13,228 nucleotides of DNA from Clostridiaceae bacterium (GTDB taxonomy: Bacteria > Bacillota > Clostridia > Oscillospirales > Acutalibacteraceae), in contig JAEDGK010000054.1 of assembly GCA_016297555.1 (NCBI GenBank), positions 1 to 13,228 on the forward strand, written 5' to 3'. The position numbers and the translations under genes are program-made. The notes under the pieces are model-generated. The model had not been told where the DNA came from and ran no database searches. It saw nothing but the letters and a program-made list of their open reading frames with translations. Shown one piece after another: positions 6,013 to 12,429 of this stretch (within the stretch, counting starts at the first letter, position 1; each line of letters opens with the position of its first letter).

Positions 6013-6079
6013 AAGGAATTAAATAGTTTTAATCACATTGCTTGGGTTTTGAACACAAAACCGCAGTCAACGGTCTATT

Positions 6080-6108
6080 ATTTTAACATAAAGGGAACAG
6101 CTTGTCAA
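6080..6108 (-). promoter_or_regulatory. Sigma-A promoter of rpsF-ssb-rpsR
   Basis: On the minus strand: TTGACA (6108-6103), 17-base spacer, TAAAAT (6085-6080), with TG one base upstream of the -10 (extended -10). Start expected near 6073, giving a leader of about 107 bases. The -35 lies 14 bases beyond the stop of the upstream co-oriented gene, with no terminator between, so some read-through is possible. Confidence 0.9.
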
Positions 6109-6122
6109 CACGAAAAGTGCAA

Positions 6123-7001
6123 TTATTTTGATAATTTATACTGCGTCAGGTTTGTGCTTTTGCGGCGCTCGCCCCTGTCAAGCACGCAGAAAACGGGTTC
6201 TCCGTTTTCATCGCCGTAAACGGTCATATCCTCCGCTTCAAAAACAGTGCCGATATTTCTGATAAATACTGTTTCAACCTTCCCTGTTTCAACATCAAGG
6301 CTCAGAACTCTCTTCTGATCATTTAATTCATCGCAGGACATATAGAGTTTTCCTCCGAACATTTCCGCACCCTGAATTCTGTATATAGGCTCGGAAAGGG
6401 GAACGGTTTTCACAAGGCTCATATCGCTGAGGTTAAATACATTGAGAACTGAAAAATCGCCTGTTTTATCCTCGGGTTCTTCTTTCCACTCTGCGGTATA
6501 GAGATAGCCTCTCTCGACATCGATTGCACACCAGGGCACGCCCTCAAGATGAAGCTCGTGGGGAAGCTCATAATATTTTCCCGTAAATTCGAGAGTTTCT
6601 GCGTCATAGAGGGCTATGAAAGAGTTGAGATAATCGGGGCCGTCCTCAATAGCCGCGTAAACCGAGCCGTTATAATAGCTCAGACCGCCGATGTGGTTGC
6701 AGCCTTTTTCTTTAAGGGCGTCGGGGATTGCGTCAATGCAGACGCGAATCATTTCTCCCGATTTCATATCTGCCTTGCCGAGATGGCTGTTGCCGCTGAA
6801 ATAAAAGTATTTGCCGTCATTTGTAACGCCCTGAGAGGATACATTGTAGTCAAACAAAACATAGGTTTTCTTGGCTGTGATTTCCGCACCGTCGGGCTCT
6901 GGCAGGTTTTTTTCGTCTGCGCCGACAATGAGCAGCATTATCGCCGAAACCAGCGCCGCAATTCTTTTGAAAACAACATACAACTTACCTAATGAAATCA
7001 T
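6123..7001 (-). CDS. Exported beta-propeller-like protein, unknown function
   Basis: I do not recognise a named family. The 292-residue protein starts with a positively charged segment and a hydrophobic stretch (14-28), a signal peptide or membrane anchor; there is no lipobox Cys. The rest is predicted beta-rich, with repeating turns of the type G-xx-Y-ng-xx-Y (GGLSYYNGSVYAAIED 105-120, VERGYLYTAEW 162-172, GAEMFGGKLYMSCDE 211-225, EAEDMTVYGDENGEPVFCV 255-273) alternating with 'ALYDAETLE', 'NVFNLSDMS' and 'LSLDVETGK' strands, as in YncE- or SMP-30-like propellers. About five blades are visible. No catalytic or metal motif can be assigned. GGAGATG lies a few bases upstream of the ATG, and the promoter at 7048-7076 is a consensus one. 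A surface or cell-envelope location is inferred. Confidence 0.85.
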   Translation of the reverse strand: MISLGKLYVVFKRIAALVSAIMLLIVGADEKNLPEPDGAEITAKKTYVLFDYNVSSQGVTNDGKYFYFSGNSHLGKADMKSGEMIRVCIDAIPDALKEKGCNHIGGLSYYNGSVYAAIEDGPDYLNSFIALYDAETLEFTGKYYELPHELHLEGVPWCAIDVERGYLYTAEWKEEPEDKTGDFSVLNVFNLSDMSLVKTVPLSEPIYRIQGAEMFGGKLYMSCDELNDQKRVLSLDVETGKVETVFIRNIGTVFEAEDMTVYGDENGEPVFCVLDRGERRKSTNLTQYKLSK

Positions 7002-7016
7002 AAAAGCATCTCCGTT

Positions 7017-7049
7017 ATGGCATAATCATGCCTGAATTTTTTATGCCAT
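7017..7049. promoter_or_regulatory. 9-bp inverted repeat in the leader of the propeller gene
   Basis: ATGGCATAA (7017-7025) and TTATGCCAT (7041-7049) are perfect complements 15 bases apart; the right arm overlaps the -10 box of the minus-strand promoter by two bases. A nested GGCAT/ATGCC (7019-7023/7028-7032) is an alternative fold. It could be an operator or an mRNA-end hairpin directly upstream of the SD. Confidence 0.5.
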
Positions 7050-7076
7050 TATATTCCCAAAAACGCCGCATGTCAA
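7048..7076 (-). promoter_or_regulatory. Sigma-A promoter of the propeller gene
   Basis: On the minus strand: TTGACA (7076-7071), 17-base spacer, TATAAT (7053-7048): a perfect consensus promoter, about 47 bases before the start codon. It stands back to back with the uvrC promoter, the two -35 boxes being 21 bases apart. Confidence 0.92.
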
Positions 7077-7097
7077 ATGTTTTGTCGGCTTTTGGGC

Positions 7098-7126
7098 TTG
7101 CAGAAAATCTTATATAGGGATATAAT
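7098..7126 (+). promoter_or_regulatory. Sigma-A promoter of uvrC
   Basis: TTGCAG (7098-7103), 17-base spacer, TATAAT (7121-7126). Expected start near 7133, about 29 bases before the ATG. No LexA-type CGAAC-N4-GTTCG box is seen here, so SOS control is not indicated. Confidence 0.82.
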
Positions 7127-7161
7127 ATATACTATAACTCTAAAAACCGAGGTGATCCCCG

Positions 7162-9000
7162 ATGAATGAACGGCTGCCGTATCTTCGCAAAAAGTCAATG
7201 AGTCTGCCCCTGACGCCCGGGGTTTACCTTATGAAAAACAAAAAGGGCGAAATAATCTATGTCGGCAAGGCAAAGGCTCTTAAAAACAGAGTAAGCTCAT
7301 ATTTCGGCTCGCAGAATAACCATACCGCCAAGGTGCGTAAAATGGTTGAGAATGTCGAGGATTTTGATTATATAATGTGCGACAGCGAGTTTGAAGCGCT
7401 TGTGCTTGAATGCTCGCTTATTAAACAGCACAGCCCGAAATATAATATATTGCTGAAAGATGACAAAGGCTATCATTATATAAAGATTACAAGCAACGGC
7501 TGGAAGAATATCCTTGCCGTAAAGCAGAGATTTGATGACGGTGCGGAATATATAGGTCCTTACACGGGCTCATACGGAGTGACAAACGCCGTTGCCGAGG
7601 CGAAAAAAATCTTTTTGCTTCCGCAATGCTCAAAGGTGTTCCCGCGCGACTATAATAAAAGCCGCCCGTGCCTGAATTATTTTATAGGTCAGTGCGCCGC
7701 TCCGTGTGCGGGCAAAACAACAGCCGAGGCTCATGCAGAGGCGGTTGAACAGGCGATTGATTTCATAGTCAACGGCTCGGGCAAGGCGGTAGAGGCTCTC
7801 ACGGAAAAAATGCTTGCCGCCTCGGAAAATCTTGAATTTGAAAAAGCGGCAAAGCTCAGGGACAGAATAAACGCAATAAAAAAGGTTTCCGAAAAGCAAA
7901 AGGTTGTTGCCGCTTCGGTTGAGGAGCAGGATGTTTTTGCCGTGGTCTGCTCGGAAGAAAAGGCGTGCCTTTCGGTTATAAGATTTAGAAATTCAAGGCT
8001 TTATGACAATGAGGATTTCATCATTGACGCGCCCGAGAATATGCCCGAGGCAAGGCACGAGCTGCTCAGAAGCTATTATTCAATGCGTGATTTCGTGCCG
8101 AGAAGGATAACGGTTGACGGCGAAATTGCCGACAGCGATGTGCTTTGCGAATGGCTTTCCTCACTTGCGGGCAGAAAGGTTGCGGCGGTTTGTCCTCAGC
8201 GAGGGGAACAACATTCCTTGGTTGAAATGTGCCGCTCAAACGCCGCTCAGAAGCTTGCAATATATCTGGGCAAAACGGGCAGGGCGACGGCGGCTCTTGA
8301 TGAGCTGGCAACGCTTCTCGGTTTAAAATCCCCGCCGAAATTCATAGAATCTTACGATATTTCACACACGGCGGGCAGCGAGAATGTTGCGGGAATGGTC
8401 GTCTTTAAGGACGGCGCACCGTTCAAAAAATCATATCGCCGCTTTGCCATAAAGGGTTTCACGGGGCAGGATGATTATGCCTCTATGGCAGAGGTCATAG
8501 AGCGCAGAATACTGCGCTATTTTGAGGAAAAGGACAGCGGCGAGGGCTTCGGCAGACTGCCCGATTTGATTTTGCTTGACGGCGGCAGCGGTCAGGTCAA
8601 TGCGGTCAAGCCCGTGCTTGAAAAATACGGTCTTGACATTCCGCTTTTCGGTATGGTTAAGGATTCTCACCACCGCACACGCGCGATTGCCTGCTCGGGC
8701 GACGAGCTTTCGCTGACCTCAAAGCGGGCGGCGTTTACGCTCGTTTCCACCATTCAGGAGGAGGTTCACCGATATTCCGTTGAGTATCACCGAAACCGCA
8801 GAAAAAAAGCGTCGCTTTCCTCATCGCTTACTTCGATAAACGGAATAGGCGAGAGCAGGTGCAAGGCTTTGTTAAGGCATTTCAAAACGGTAAAGGCGGT
8901 TTCTCAGGCGAGCGTTGAGGAGCTTGCGGCGGTAAAAGGAATGAATAAAATTGCGGCTCAGGCGGTTTTTGAGGCATTTCACGGTCAAAATAATGCTTGA
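7162..9000 (+). CDS. uvrC: Excinuclease ABC subunit C
   Basis: UvrC makes the two incisions flanking a UvrB-marked lesion in nucleotide excision repair. The 612-residue protein has the full architecture. The N-terminal GIY-YIG nuclease (GVY 20-22, YVG 33-35, Arg43, SEFEALVLE 75-83) makes the 3' cut. Four Cys (156, 170, 178, 182) are spaced as in UvrC proteins that hold an iron-sulfur cluster. A UVR domain (about 208-245, NLEFEKAAKLRDRI) binds UvrB. The RNase H-like domain that makes the 5' cut shows Asp399 in YDISH, Asp473 in LLDGGSGQ and His536. Tandem helix-hairpin-helix motifs (INGIGESRCKALL, VKGMNKIAAQAVF) form the C-terminus. AGGTGAT (7150-7156) sets the start. uvrA and uvrB are not in the window. 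No clear terminator follows. Confidence 0.98.
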   Translation: MNERLPYLRKKSMSLPLTPGVYLMKNKKGEIIYVGKAKALKNRVSSYFGSQNNHTAKVRKMVENVEDFDYIMCDSEFEALVLECSLIKQHSPKYNILLKDDKGYHYIKITSNGWKNILAVKQRFDDGAEYIGPYTGSYGVTNAVAEAKKIFLLPQCSKVFPRDYNKSRPCLNYFIGQCAAPCAGKTTAEAHAEAVEQAIDFIVNGSGKAVEALTEKMLAASENLEFEKAAKLRDRINAIKKVSEKQKVVAASVEEQDVFAVVCSEEKACLSVIRFRNSRLYDNEDFIIDAPENMPEARHELLRSYYSMRDFVPRRITVDGEIADSDVLCEWLSSLAGRKVAAVCPQRGEQHSLVEMCRSNAAQKLAIYLGKTGRATAALDELATLLGLKSPPKFIESYDISHTAGSENVAGMVVFKDGAPFKKSYRRFAIKGFTGQDDYASMAEVIERRILRYFEEKDSGEGFGRLPDLILLDGGSGQVNAVKPVLEKYGLDIPLFGMVKDSHHRTRAIACSGDELSLTSKRAAFTLVSTIQEEVHRYSVEYHRNRRKKASLSSSLTSINGIGESRCKALLRHFKTVKAVSQASVEELAAVKGMNKIAAQAVFEAFHGQNNA

Positions 9001-9045
9001 AAGGCTTGAATTTACAACTTTTTTTCCATTTGTTAACATTTGGGC

Positions 9046-9075
9046 TTGACATTCAATCGTGATTAGTGCGATAAT
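9046..9075 (+). promoter_or_regulatory. Sigma-A promoter of rsmD-coaD operon
   Basis: TTGACA (9046-9051), 18-base spacer, GATAAT (9070-9075), in the 119-base gap after uvrC. Expected start near 9082. Confidence 0.75.
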
Positions 9076-9090
9076 AAAGTGATATATTAA

Positions 9091-9113
9091 CGAAGCTTGC
9101 GCTTCGCGGAGGG
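9091..9113 (+). promoter_or_regulatory. Hairpin abutting the rsmD ribosome-binding site
   Basis: CGAAGC (9091-9096), loop TTGC, GCTTCG (9101-9106), directly followed by GGAGGG (9108-9113), the SD of rsmD. The hairpin would begin about 9 bases from the predicted transcript start. It leaves the SD free, so it may protect the mRNA 5' end rather than block translation. Confidence 0.45.
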
Positions 9114-9119
9114 CGTTAA

Positions 9120-9656
9120 ATGAGAGTAATAACCGGTTCGGCAAGAGGAATGACTTTGAAAACGCTTGAGGGCAGAGATGTCCGCCCCACAACCGATAAG
9201 GTAAAAGAAGCGGTTTTCAGCATCATTCAGTTTGAAATTGAGGGTCGCAGGGTTCTCGACCTCTTTGCAGGCTCGGGTCAGCTCGGAATTGAAGCTCTCA
9301 GCAGGGGAGCGCAGAGCGCGGTCTTTGTTGATGCGGATAAAAACGCAATAAAAGTTGTTAAAGAAAACCTTGCAAAAACAAGGCTTGATTCTCAGGCTTC
9401 GGTTTTTCAAACCGATTCCGCGGCATTTCTGACTATGACCGACAGGGTTTTTGACATTGCTTTTCTTGACCCGCCATACGGCACGGGTCTGCTCCAAAAG
9501 GCGCTTGATAAAGTCGGTGACCGCATGGCGCAGGGAGGGCTTGTGATTTGTGAGCATCCTTTCGGAGAAACGCTTGCAGACGAGCCAAACGGACTTACAA
9601 AGCAAAAAGAATATAAATACGGCAAAACGGCGGTAACCGTTTATCGGAAGGACTGA
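9120..9656 (+). CDS. rsmD: 16S rRNA (guanine-966-N2)-methyltransferase
   Basis: RsmD methylates G966 of 16S rRNA in the assembled 30S subunit, using S-adenosylmethionine. The 178-residue protein is one Rossmann-fold domain: MRVITGSARG at the start and VRPTTDKVKEAVFS (21-34) are family signatures, DLFAGSGQLG (47-56) is the SAM-binding loop, VFVDADK follows, and DPPY at 117-120 is the catalytic motif of N-methyltransferases. The start has GGAGGG 6 bases upstream. coaD begins 4 bases after the stop, the rsmD-coaD pairing found in many Firmicutes. Confidence 0.96.
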   Translation: MRVITGSARGMTLKTLEGRDVRPTTDKVKEAVFSIIQFEIEGRRVLDLFAGSGQLGIEALSRGAQSAVFVDADKNAIKVVKENLAKTRLDSQASVFQTDSAAFLTMTDRVFDIAFLDPPYGTGLLQKALDKVGDRMAQGGLVICEHPFGETLADEPNGLTKQKEYKYGKTAVTVYRKD

Positions 9657-9660
9657 TTAT

Positions 9661-10161
9661 ATGAAAACGGCAATCTGCCCGGGCAGCTTTGACCCCGTGA
9701 CCATAGGTCATGTTGACATAATTCACAGGGCGGCAAAGCTTTTTGATAAGGTTGTTGTGGTTGTTATGGTTAATTACCATAAGCCGGACAGCTATTTTAC
9801 CGCAGAGGAAAGGGTTGAGCTTTTAAGGCGAAGCCTTACCGACACGGAAAATGTTGAAATTGAAATGTACGGCGGCTTGCTCGCGGAATATGCAAATAAA
9901 AAAGGAGCGTGCGCCGTTGTTAAAGGCCTGAGAGCCGTTTCGGATTTTGAATACGAATTTCAGCAGGCTTTAACAAATAAAAAGCTTAATCCTGAGCTTG
10001 AAACAGTTTTTGTCACCGCTAATGCGGAAAATATGTATCTTTCATCGAGCGTTGTAAAGCAGGTTTGTGAGTTCGGCGGAGATATCAGCGAATTTGTGCC
10101 CGAGCAGGTTTGCGATGACATAATCAAACGAATTAAGGAAAGGAACAGGTTTTCAAAATGA
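9661..10161 (+). CDS. coaD: Phosphopantetheine adenylyltransferase
   Basis: CoaD transfers AMP from ATP to 4'-phosphopantetheine to give dephospho-CoA, the penultimate step of coenzyme A synthesis. The 166-residue protein has the nucleotidyltransferase motif GSFDPVTIGHVDII (8-21, with the TxGH at 14-17), VVKGLRAVSDFEYE (86-99) with Arg91, and YLSSSVVKQV (126-135) of the ATP-binding site. Length is typical. Its SD (GAAGGA) lies inside the end of rsmD. The last codons overlap the next gene by four bases (ATGA at 10158-10161), pointing to coupled translation. Confidence 0.98.
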   Translation: MKTAICPGSFDPVTIGHVDIIHRAAKLFDKVVVVVMVNYHKPDSYFTAEERVELLRRSLTDTENVEIEMYGGLLAEYANKKGACAVVKGLRAVSDFEYEFQQALTNKKLNPELETVFVTANAENMYLSSSVVKQVCEFGGDISEFVPEQVCDDIIKRIKERNRFSK

Positions 10162-10928
10162 ACATTGAGAGCTTACTTGATCAGATTGAAGATATTATCG
10201 AAGCGGGGTCAAAGGTGCCTCTGTCAAACAAAATAGGAGTTGACGCCAAGGCGATAAAGACGGCTATCGAGGATATCCGCCTTAATCTCCCGAATGAGAT
10301 TACTCAGGCGAGAGCCATCGTTGCCGACAGAAACAATATTCTCATCAAGGCAAAGGACGAGGCTGTTAACGCGGTTACGGGCGCTCAGGAAAAATCCAGA
10401 GCACTTATCTCGACTGCCGAGGATAAGGTCAGAACTCTTGTCCTTAAAACCGAGGATTACACAAAGAACAAGGTTGCCGAGGCGGAGGCGCAGGCAAAGC
10501 AGATTGTCAACACCGCCAATGAGGACGCAAAGATAATCAGAGCCAACGCTCAGCTTGAAGCGGCGGCTATGGTTGACAGCAGCGAAATCGTTATTCAGGC
10601 AAAGGCAACGGCGGAGTCAATAGCAAAAACCGCTCAGGAGGACGCTGCCTCAACAATCGCGGGCGCAAAGGCTCAGGCGGAAAATATCGTCAACGCCGCA
10701 ACCGAGCAGGCGGAGAGAACCATTGAGGACGCAAGACGCCGCTCCGACGAAGCGATTGACAAGGCAAACAAGTGGTCTGCCGAAATCAGAATTGCCGCAG
10801 GCGATTTTATTGAGGATATTATGAAAACCGCCGACGAGGCTATTTCAACCAGCCTTAACGAAATCCAGACTGCGCGCGCCAACATCAGAAACGTAACGGG
10901 CAAAATTGAACCTCCCGCACAGCAATAA
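10158..10928 (+). CDS. Coiled-coil protein, V-ATPase subunit H/DivIVA-like
   Basis: Of 256 residues, the first 45 form a compact conserved-looking head (IEDIIEAGSKVPLSNKIGVD at 10-29, then IRLNLPNEI), of the type seen in a clostridial family found beside coaD and often annotated as 'ATPase' from its likeness to V-type ATPase subunit H or F0 subunit b. Residues about 48-245 are a long Ala/Glu/Lys-rich coiled coil with repeated A-x-A-E/Q-x-I units; the tail ends in GKIEPPAQQ. No nucleotide-binding motif or membrane segment is visible, so it is not an ATPase itself. Architecture recalls DivIVA/SepIVA scaffold proteins, and a structural role at the envelope or septum is a guess. It overlaps coaD by 4 bases and so is made with it. 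Terminal Lys/Glu content is normal for coiled coils. Confidence 0.88.
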   Translation: MNIESLLDQIEDIIEAGSKVPLSNKIGVDAKAIKTAIEDIRLNLPNEITQARAIVADRNNILIKAKDEAVNAVTGAQEKSRALISTAEDKVRTLVLKTEDYTKNKVAEAEAQAKQIVNTANEDAKIIRANAQLEAAAMVDSSEIVIQAKATAESIAKTAQEDAASTIAGAKAQAENIVNAATEQAERTIEDARRRSDEAIDKANKWSAEIRIAAGDFIEDIMKTADEAISTSLNEIQTARANIRNVTGKIEPPAQQ

Positions 10929-10938
10929 TAAAGCAAAT

Positions 10939-10968
10939 AAAAAAGCCCTCTGCTTTTCGGCAGGGGGC
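10939..10968 (-). terminator. Terminator of the XRE regulator gene
   Basis: GCCCTCTGC (10945-10953) pairs with GCAGGGGGC (10960-10968), 9 bp with one wobble. On the minus strand it is followed by six T (AAAAAA at 10939-10944 as written). It lies 19 bases past the regulator's stop. On the plus strand no T-run follows, so it would stop the coaD operon only inefficiently. Confidence 0.85.
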
Positions 10969-10987
10969 ATAAATATGCAGAGCGGAT

Positions 10988-11416
10988 TTAATCTTCGTTA
11001 AATCTCATTTGTTCTTCCATTTTAAGAACCTCGGCGGCTTTTTCAAGAATAACATTCTTGCGTATGCTGTTTCGGTAAATGAGCAAAAGCTTTATTTCGT
11101 TTTCTGAAAGCGGAAGCAAGTCCTCATCGTTTATTCCCGATGACTTAGGAGAATTAATAACGGCAATCGGAGTTATGTTTTCGGAGCTGTCTTTGAAAAA
11201 ATCCGAAAGCAGTTCGTCAATCGTCATATTGTAAAATGAGGCAAGCCTTATCAGAACATCAACTTCGGGCTTTCTGCCTGTTTCGTATTTTGCATAGGTT
11301 GACCTCTCTATGCCGAGCTTTTCCGCAACTTTTTGCTGGGTCAGCGAGTGCTGCCGCCTGTGCTTTTTCAGCACGGCACCGAGTGCATCGGGGTTAATTC
11401 CCAAAAACTCTTTCAT
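10988..11416 (-). CDS. XRE-family transcriptional regulator
   Basis: The 142-residue protein has an N-terminal Cro/C1-type helix-turn-helix (about 13-70; TQQKVAEKLGIERSTYAKYE at 26-45) followed by a short linker and a helical C-terminal segment (about 101-138, LSENEIKLLLIYRNSIRK...LEKAAEVL) that may dimerise. Neither a peptidase nor a sensor domain is seen. The frame is open 34 codons further upstream, but AAGGAG (11424-11429, minus strand) 7 bases before the ATG at 11416, and a -10 box inside the upstream stretch, fix the start here. It is transcribed away from the HAD phosphatase gene and may regulate it, itself, or a distant target; the inverted repeat at 11501-11517 is a possible site. 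Confidence 0.92.
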   Translation of the reverse strand: MKEFLGINPDALGAVLKKHRRQHSLTQQKVAEKLGIERSTYAKYETGRKPEVDVLIRLASFYNMTIDELLSDFFKDSSENITPIAVINSPKSSGINDEDLLPLSENEIKLLLIYRNSIRKNVILEKAAEVLKMEEQMRFNED

Positions 11417-11467
11417 TTTTACTCTCCTTATCTGCATTTTACGGGCATAAAAGCTCTTAACAGAATA

Positions 11468-11473
11468 ATTATA
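11468..11473 (-). promoter_or_regulatory. -10 box of the XRE regulator promoter
   Basis: TATAAT on the minus strand (11473-11468), 51 bases before the start codon. No good -35 lies 16-19 bases upstream (best guess TTATGA with a 19-base spacer), which may mean a weak or regulated promoter. I could not identify a convincing plus-strand promoter for the phosphatase gene in the same gap. Confidence 0.6.
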
Positions 11474-11500
11474 CAGGGTTTTTTCGGGGATTTCATAAAA

Positions 11501-11517
11501 TGTGCTGCATTGGCACA
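11501..11517. promoter_or_regulatory. Inverted repeat between divergent genes, possible operator
   Basis: TGTGC (11501-11505) and GCACA (11513-11517) are separated by 7 bases. The site is 28 bases upstream of the -10 box of the XRE gene and 28 bases before the phosphatase start codon, so a bound protein could touch both genes. XRE regulators usually bind such short dyads, often autoregulating. Five-base arms are short enough to arise by chance. Confidence 0.35.
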
Positions 11518-11544
11518 AAAATTTTATAAGGAACGGTCATAAAA

Positions 11545-12330
11545 ATGAAAAGCGGTATTTTCGATAAAACAAAATATTTCATAATTGATATGGACGGCAC
11601 ATTTTATCTTGACGGAAATATTATTGACGGCTCAAAGGATTTTATAGATAAGCTGCGTGAAAGCGGCAGAGATTTTTATTTTTTTACTAATAATTCATCA
11701 AATAATGTTGAGGTCTGCCGAAATAAGCTTGAAAAAATGGGCTTCCCCGTTGATGAAAACAGGGTAATTATTTCATCTCATGTTGCGGCGGCTTATCTTA
11801 ACAAGAATTATCCCGGCAAAAGAGTTTTTTTGCTCGGCAACGAGCGTTTAACGGGCGATTTTGAAAAGGCGGGCATCAATCTTGTAAGCGATAATCCGGA
11901 TATAGTTGTGCTGGGCTTTGATACCACGCTGACATATCAAAAAATCTGGGACGCGGTCAGATATATAGATGCGGGCGCGGTTTATCTTGCCACTCACCCC
12001 GATCTTAACTGCCCGACTGCCGACGGCTATATGCCCGACACAGGCTCAATGATTGAGCTTTTTGCGGCTTCAACCGGCAAAAGACCCGTTGTTCTCGGAA
12101 AGCCGATGACCGCAACCGTTGATTATATAACAGATATGCTCGGCTGTGAGCGTGAGGAGCTTGCCTTTGTGGGCGACCGCCTTGCAACCGATATTGCAAT
12201 CGGCGCAAATCATTCAATTCCCTGCGCTCTTGTTTTCAGCGGAGTTACAACTCCCGAGGAATACGAAAAATCAGATATAAAAGCAAGCGTTGCCGTTAAA
12301 AATCTGAAAGCGCTTGCCGAGTATCTTTAA
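11545..12330 (+). CDS. NagD-type HAD-IIA phosphatase
   Basis: A 261-residue soluble HAD hydrolase of the NagD/p-nitrophenyl phosphatase-like subfamily. Motif I is DMDGTFYLDG with nucleophile Asp15 and acid/base Asp17; motif II TNNSS starts at 48; Lys186 in VLGKPM is motif III; GDRLATDIAIG (210-220) supplies the magnesium-binding Asp211 and Asp216. The C2-type cap lies between motifs II and III (about 75-180). Family members dephosphorylate nucleotides, sugar phosphates or phosphoglycolate; the substrate cannot be read from sequence. A weak SD (AAGGAA, from 11528) sits 11 bases before the ATG. It diverges from the XRE gene and reads into the queT leader with no terminator between. Confidence 0.94.
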   Translation: MKSGIFDKTKYFIIDMDGTFYLDGNIIDGSKDFIDKLRESGRDFYFFTNNSSNNVEVCRNKLEKMGFPVDENRVIISSHVAAAYLNKNYPGKRVFLLGNERLTGDFEKAGINLVSDNPDIVVLGFDTTLTYQKIWDAVRYIDAGAVYLATHPDLNCPTADGYMPDTGSMIELFAASTGKRPVVLGKPMTATVDYITDMLGCEREELAFVGDRLATDIAIGANHSIPCALVFSGVTTPEEYEKSDIKASVAVKNLKALAEYL

Positions 12331-12335
12331 ATAGA

Positions 12336-12421
12336 GAGCAAAATGTCAGTTCGAAACCTTCCTGACAGGCATCCGCTCAATGCCAAACAAAACTAAGGCG
12401 CTGCTTGGCAGCAAAAAGGAG
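12336..12421 (+). promoter_or_regulatory. PreQ1 riboswitch, probably class III, on queT
   Basis: The 99-base gap folds compactly: TGTCAG (12344-12349) pairs with CTGACA (12362-12367); GGCAT (12368-12372) with ATGCC (12380-12384); and two long-range pairings make pseudoknots, GAGC (12336-12339) with GCTC (12375-12378) and CCTT (12357-12360) with AAGG (12395-12398). The A-rich ACAAAACTAAGG segment resembles preQ1-sensing RNAs. The SD AAGGAG (12416-12421) lies downstream, behind GCTGC/GCAGC (12400-12404/12408-12412), fitting the class III type whose aptamer is set apart from the SD. The next gene is a queuosine-precursor transporter, the usual target. Control is presumably at translation, since no terminator hairpin with U-tract is present. 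Confidence 0.8.
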
Positions 12422-12429
12422 CATGAAAA

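Noticed and set aside
7098..7161. LexA/SOS box before uvrC
   Set aside because: No CGAAC-N4-GTTCG-like palindrome is found near the promoter.
10945..10968. Terminator for the coaD operon on the plus strand
   Set aside because: No T-run follows on the plus strand; the T-run is on the minus strand, so it serves the XRE gene.
11417..11518. 34-codon upstream extension of the XRE regulator
   Set aside because: The stretch contains the TATAAT box and a separate SD sits right before the ATG at 11416.
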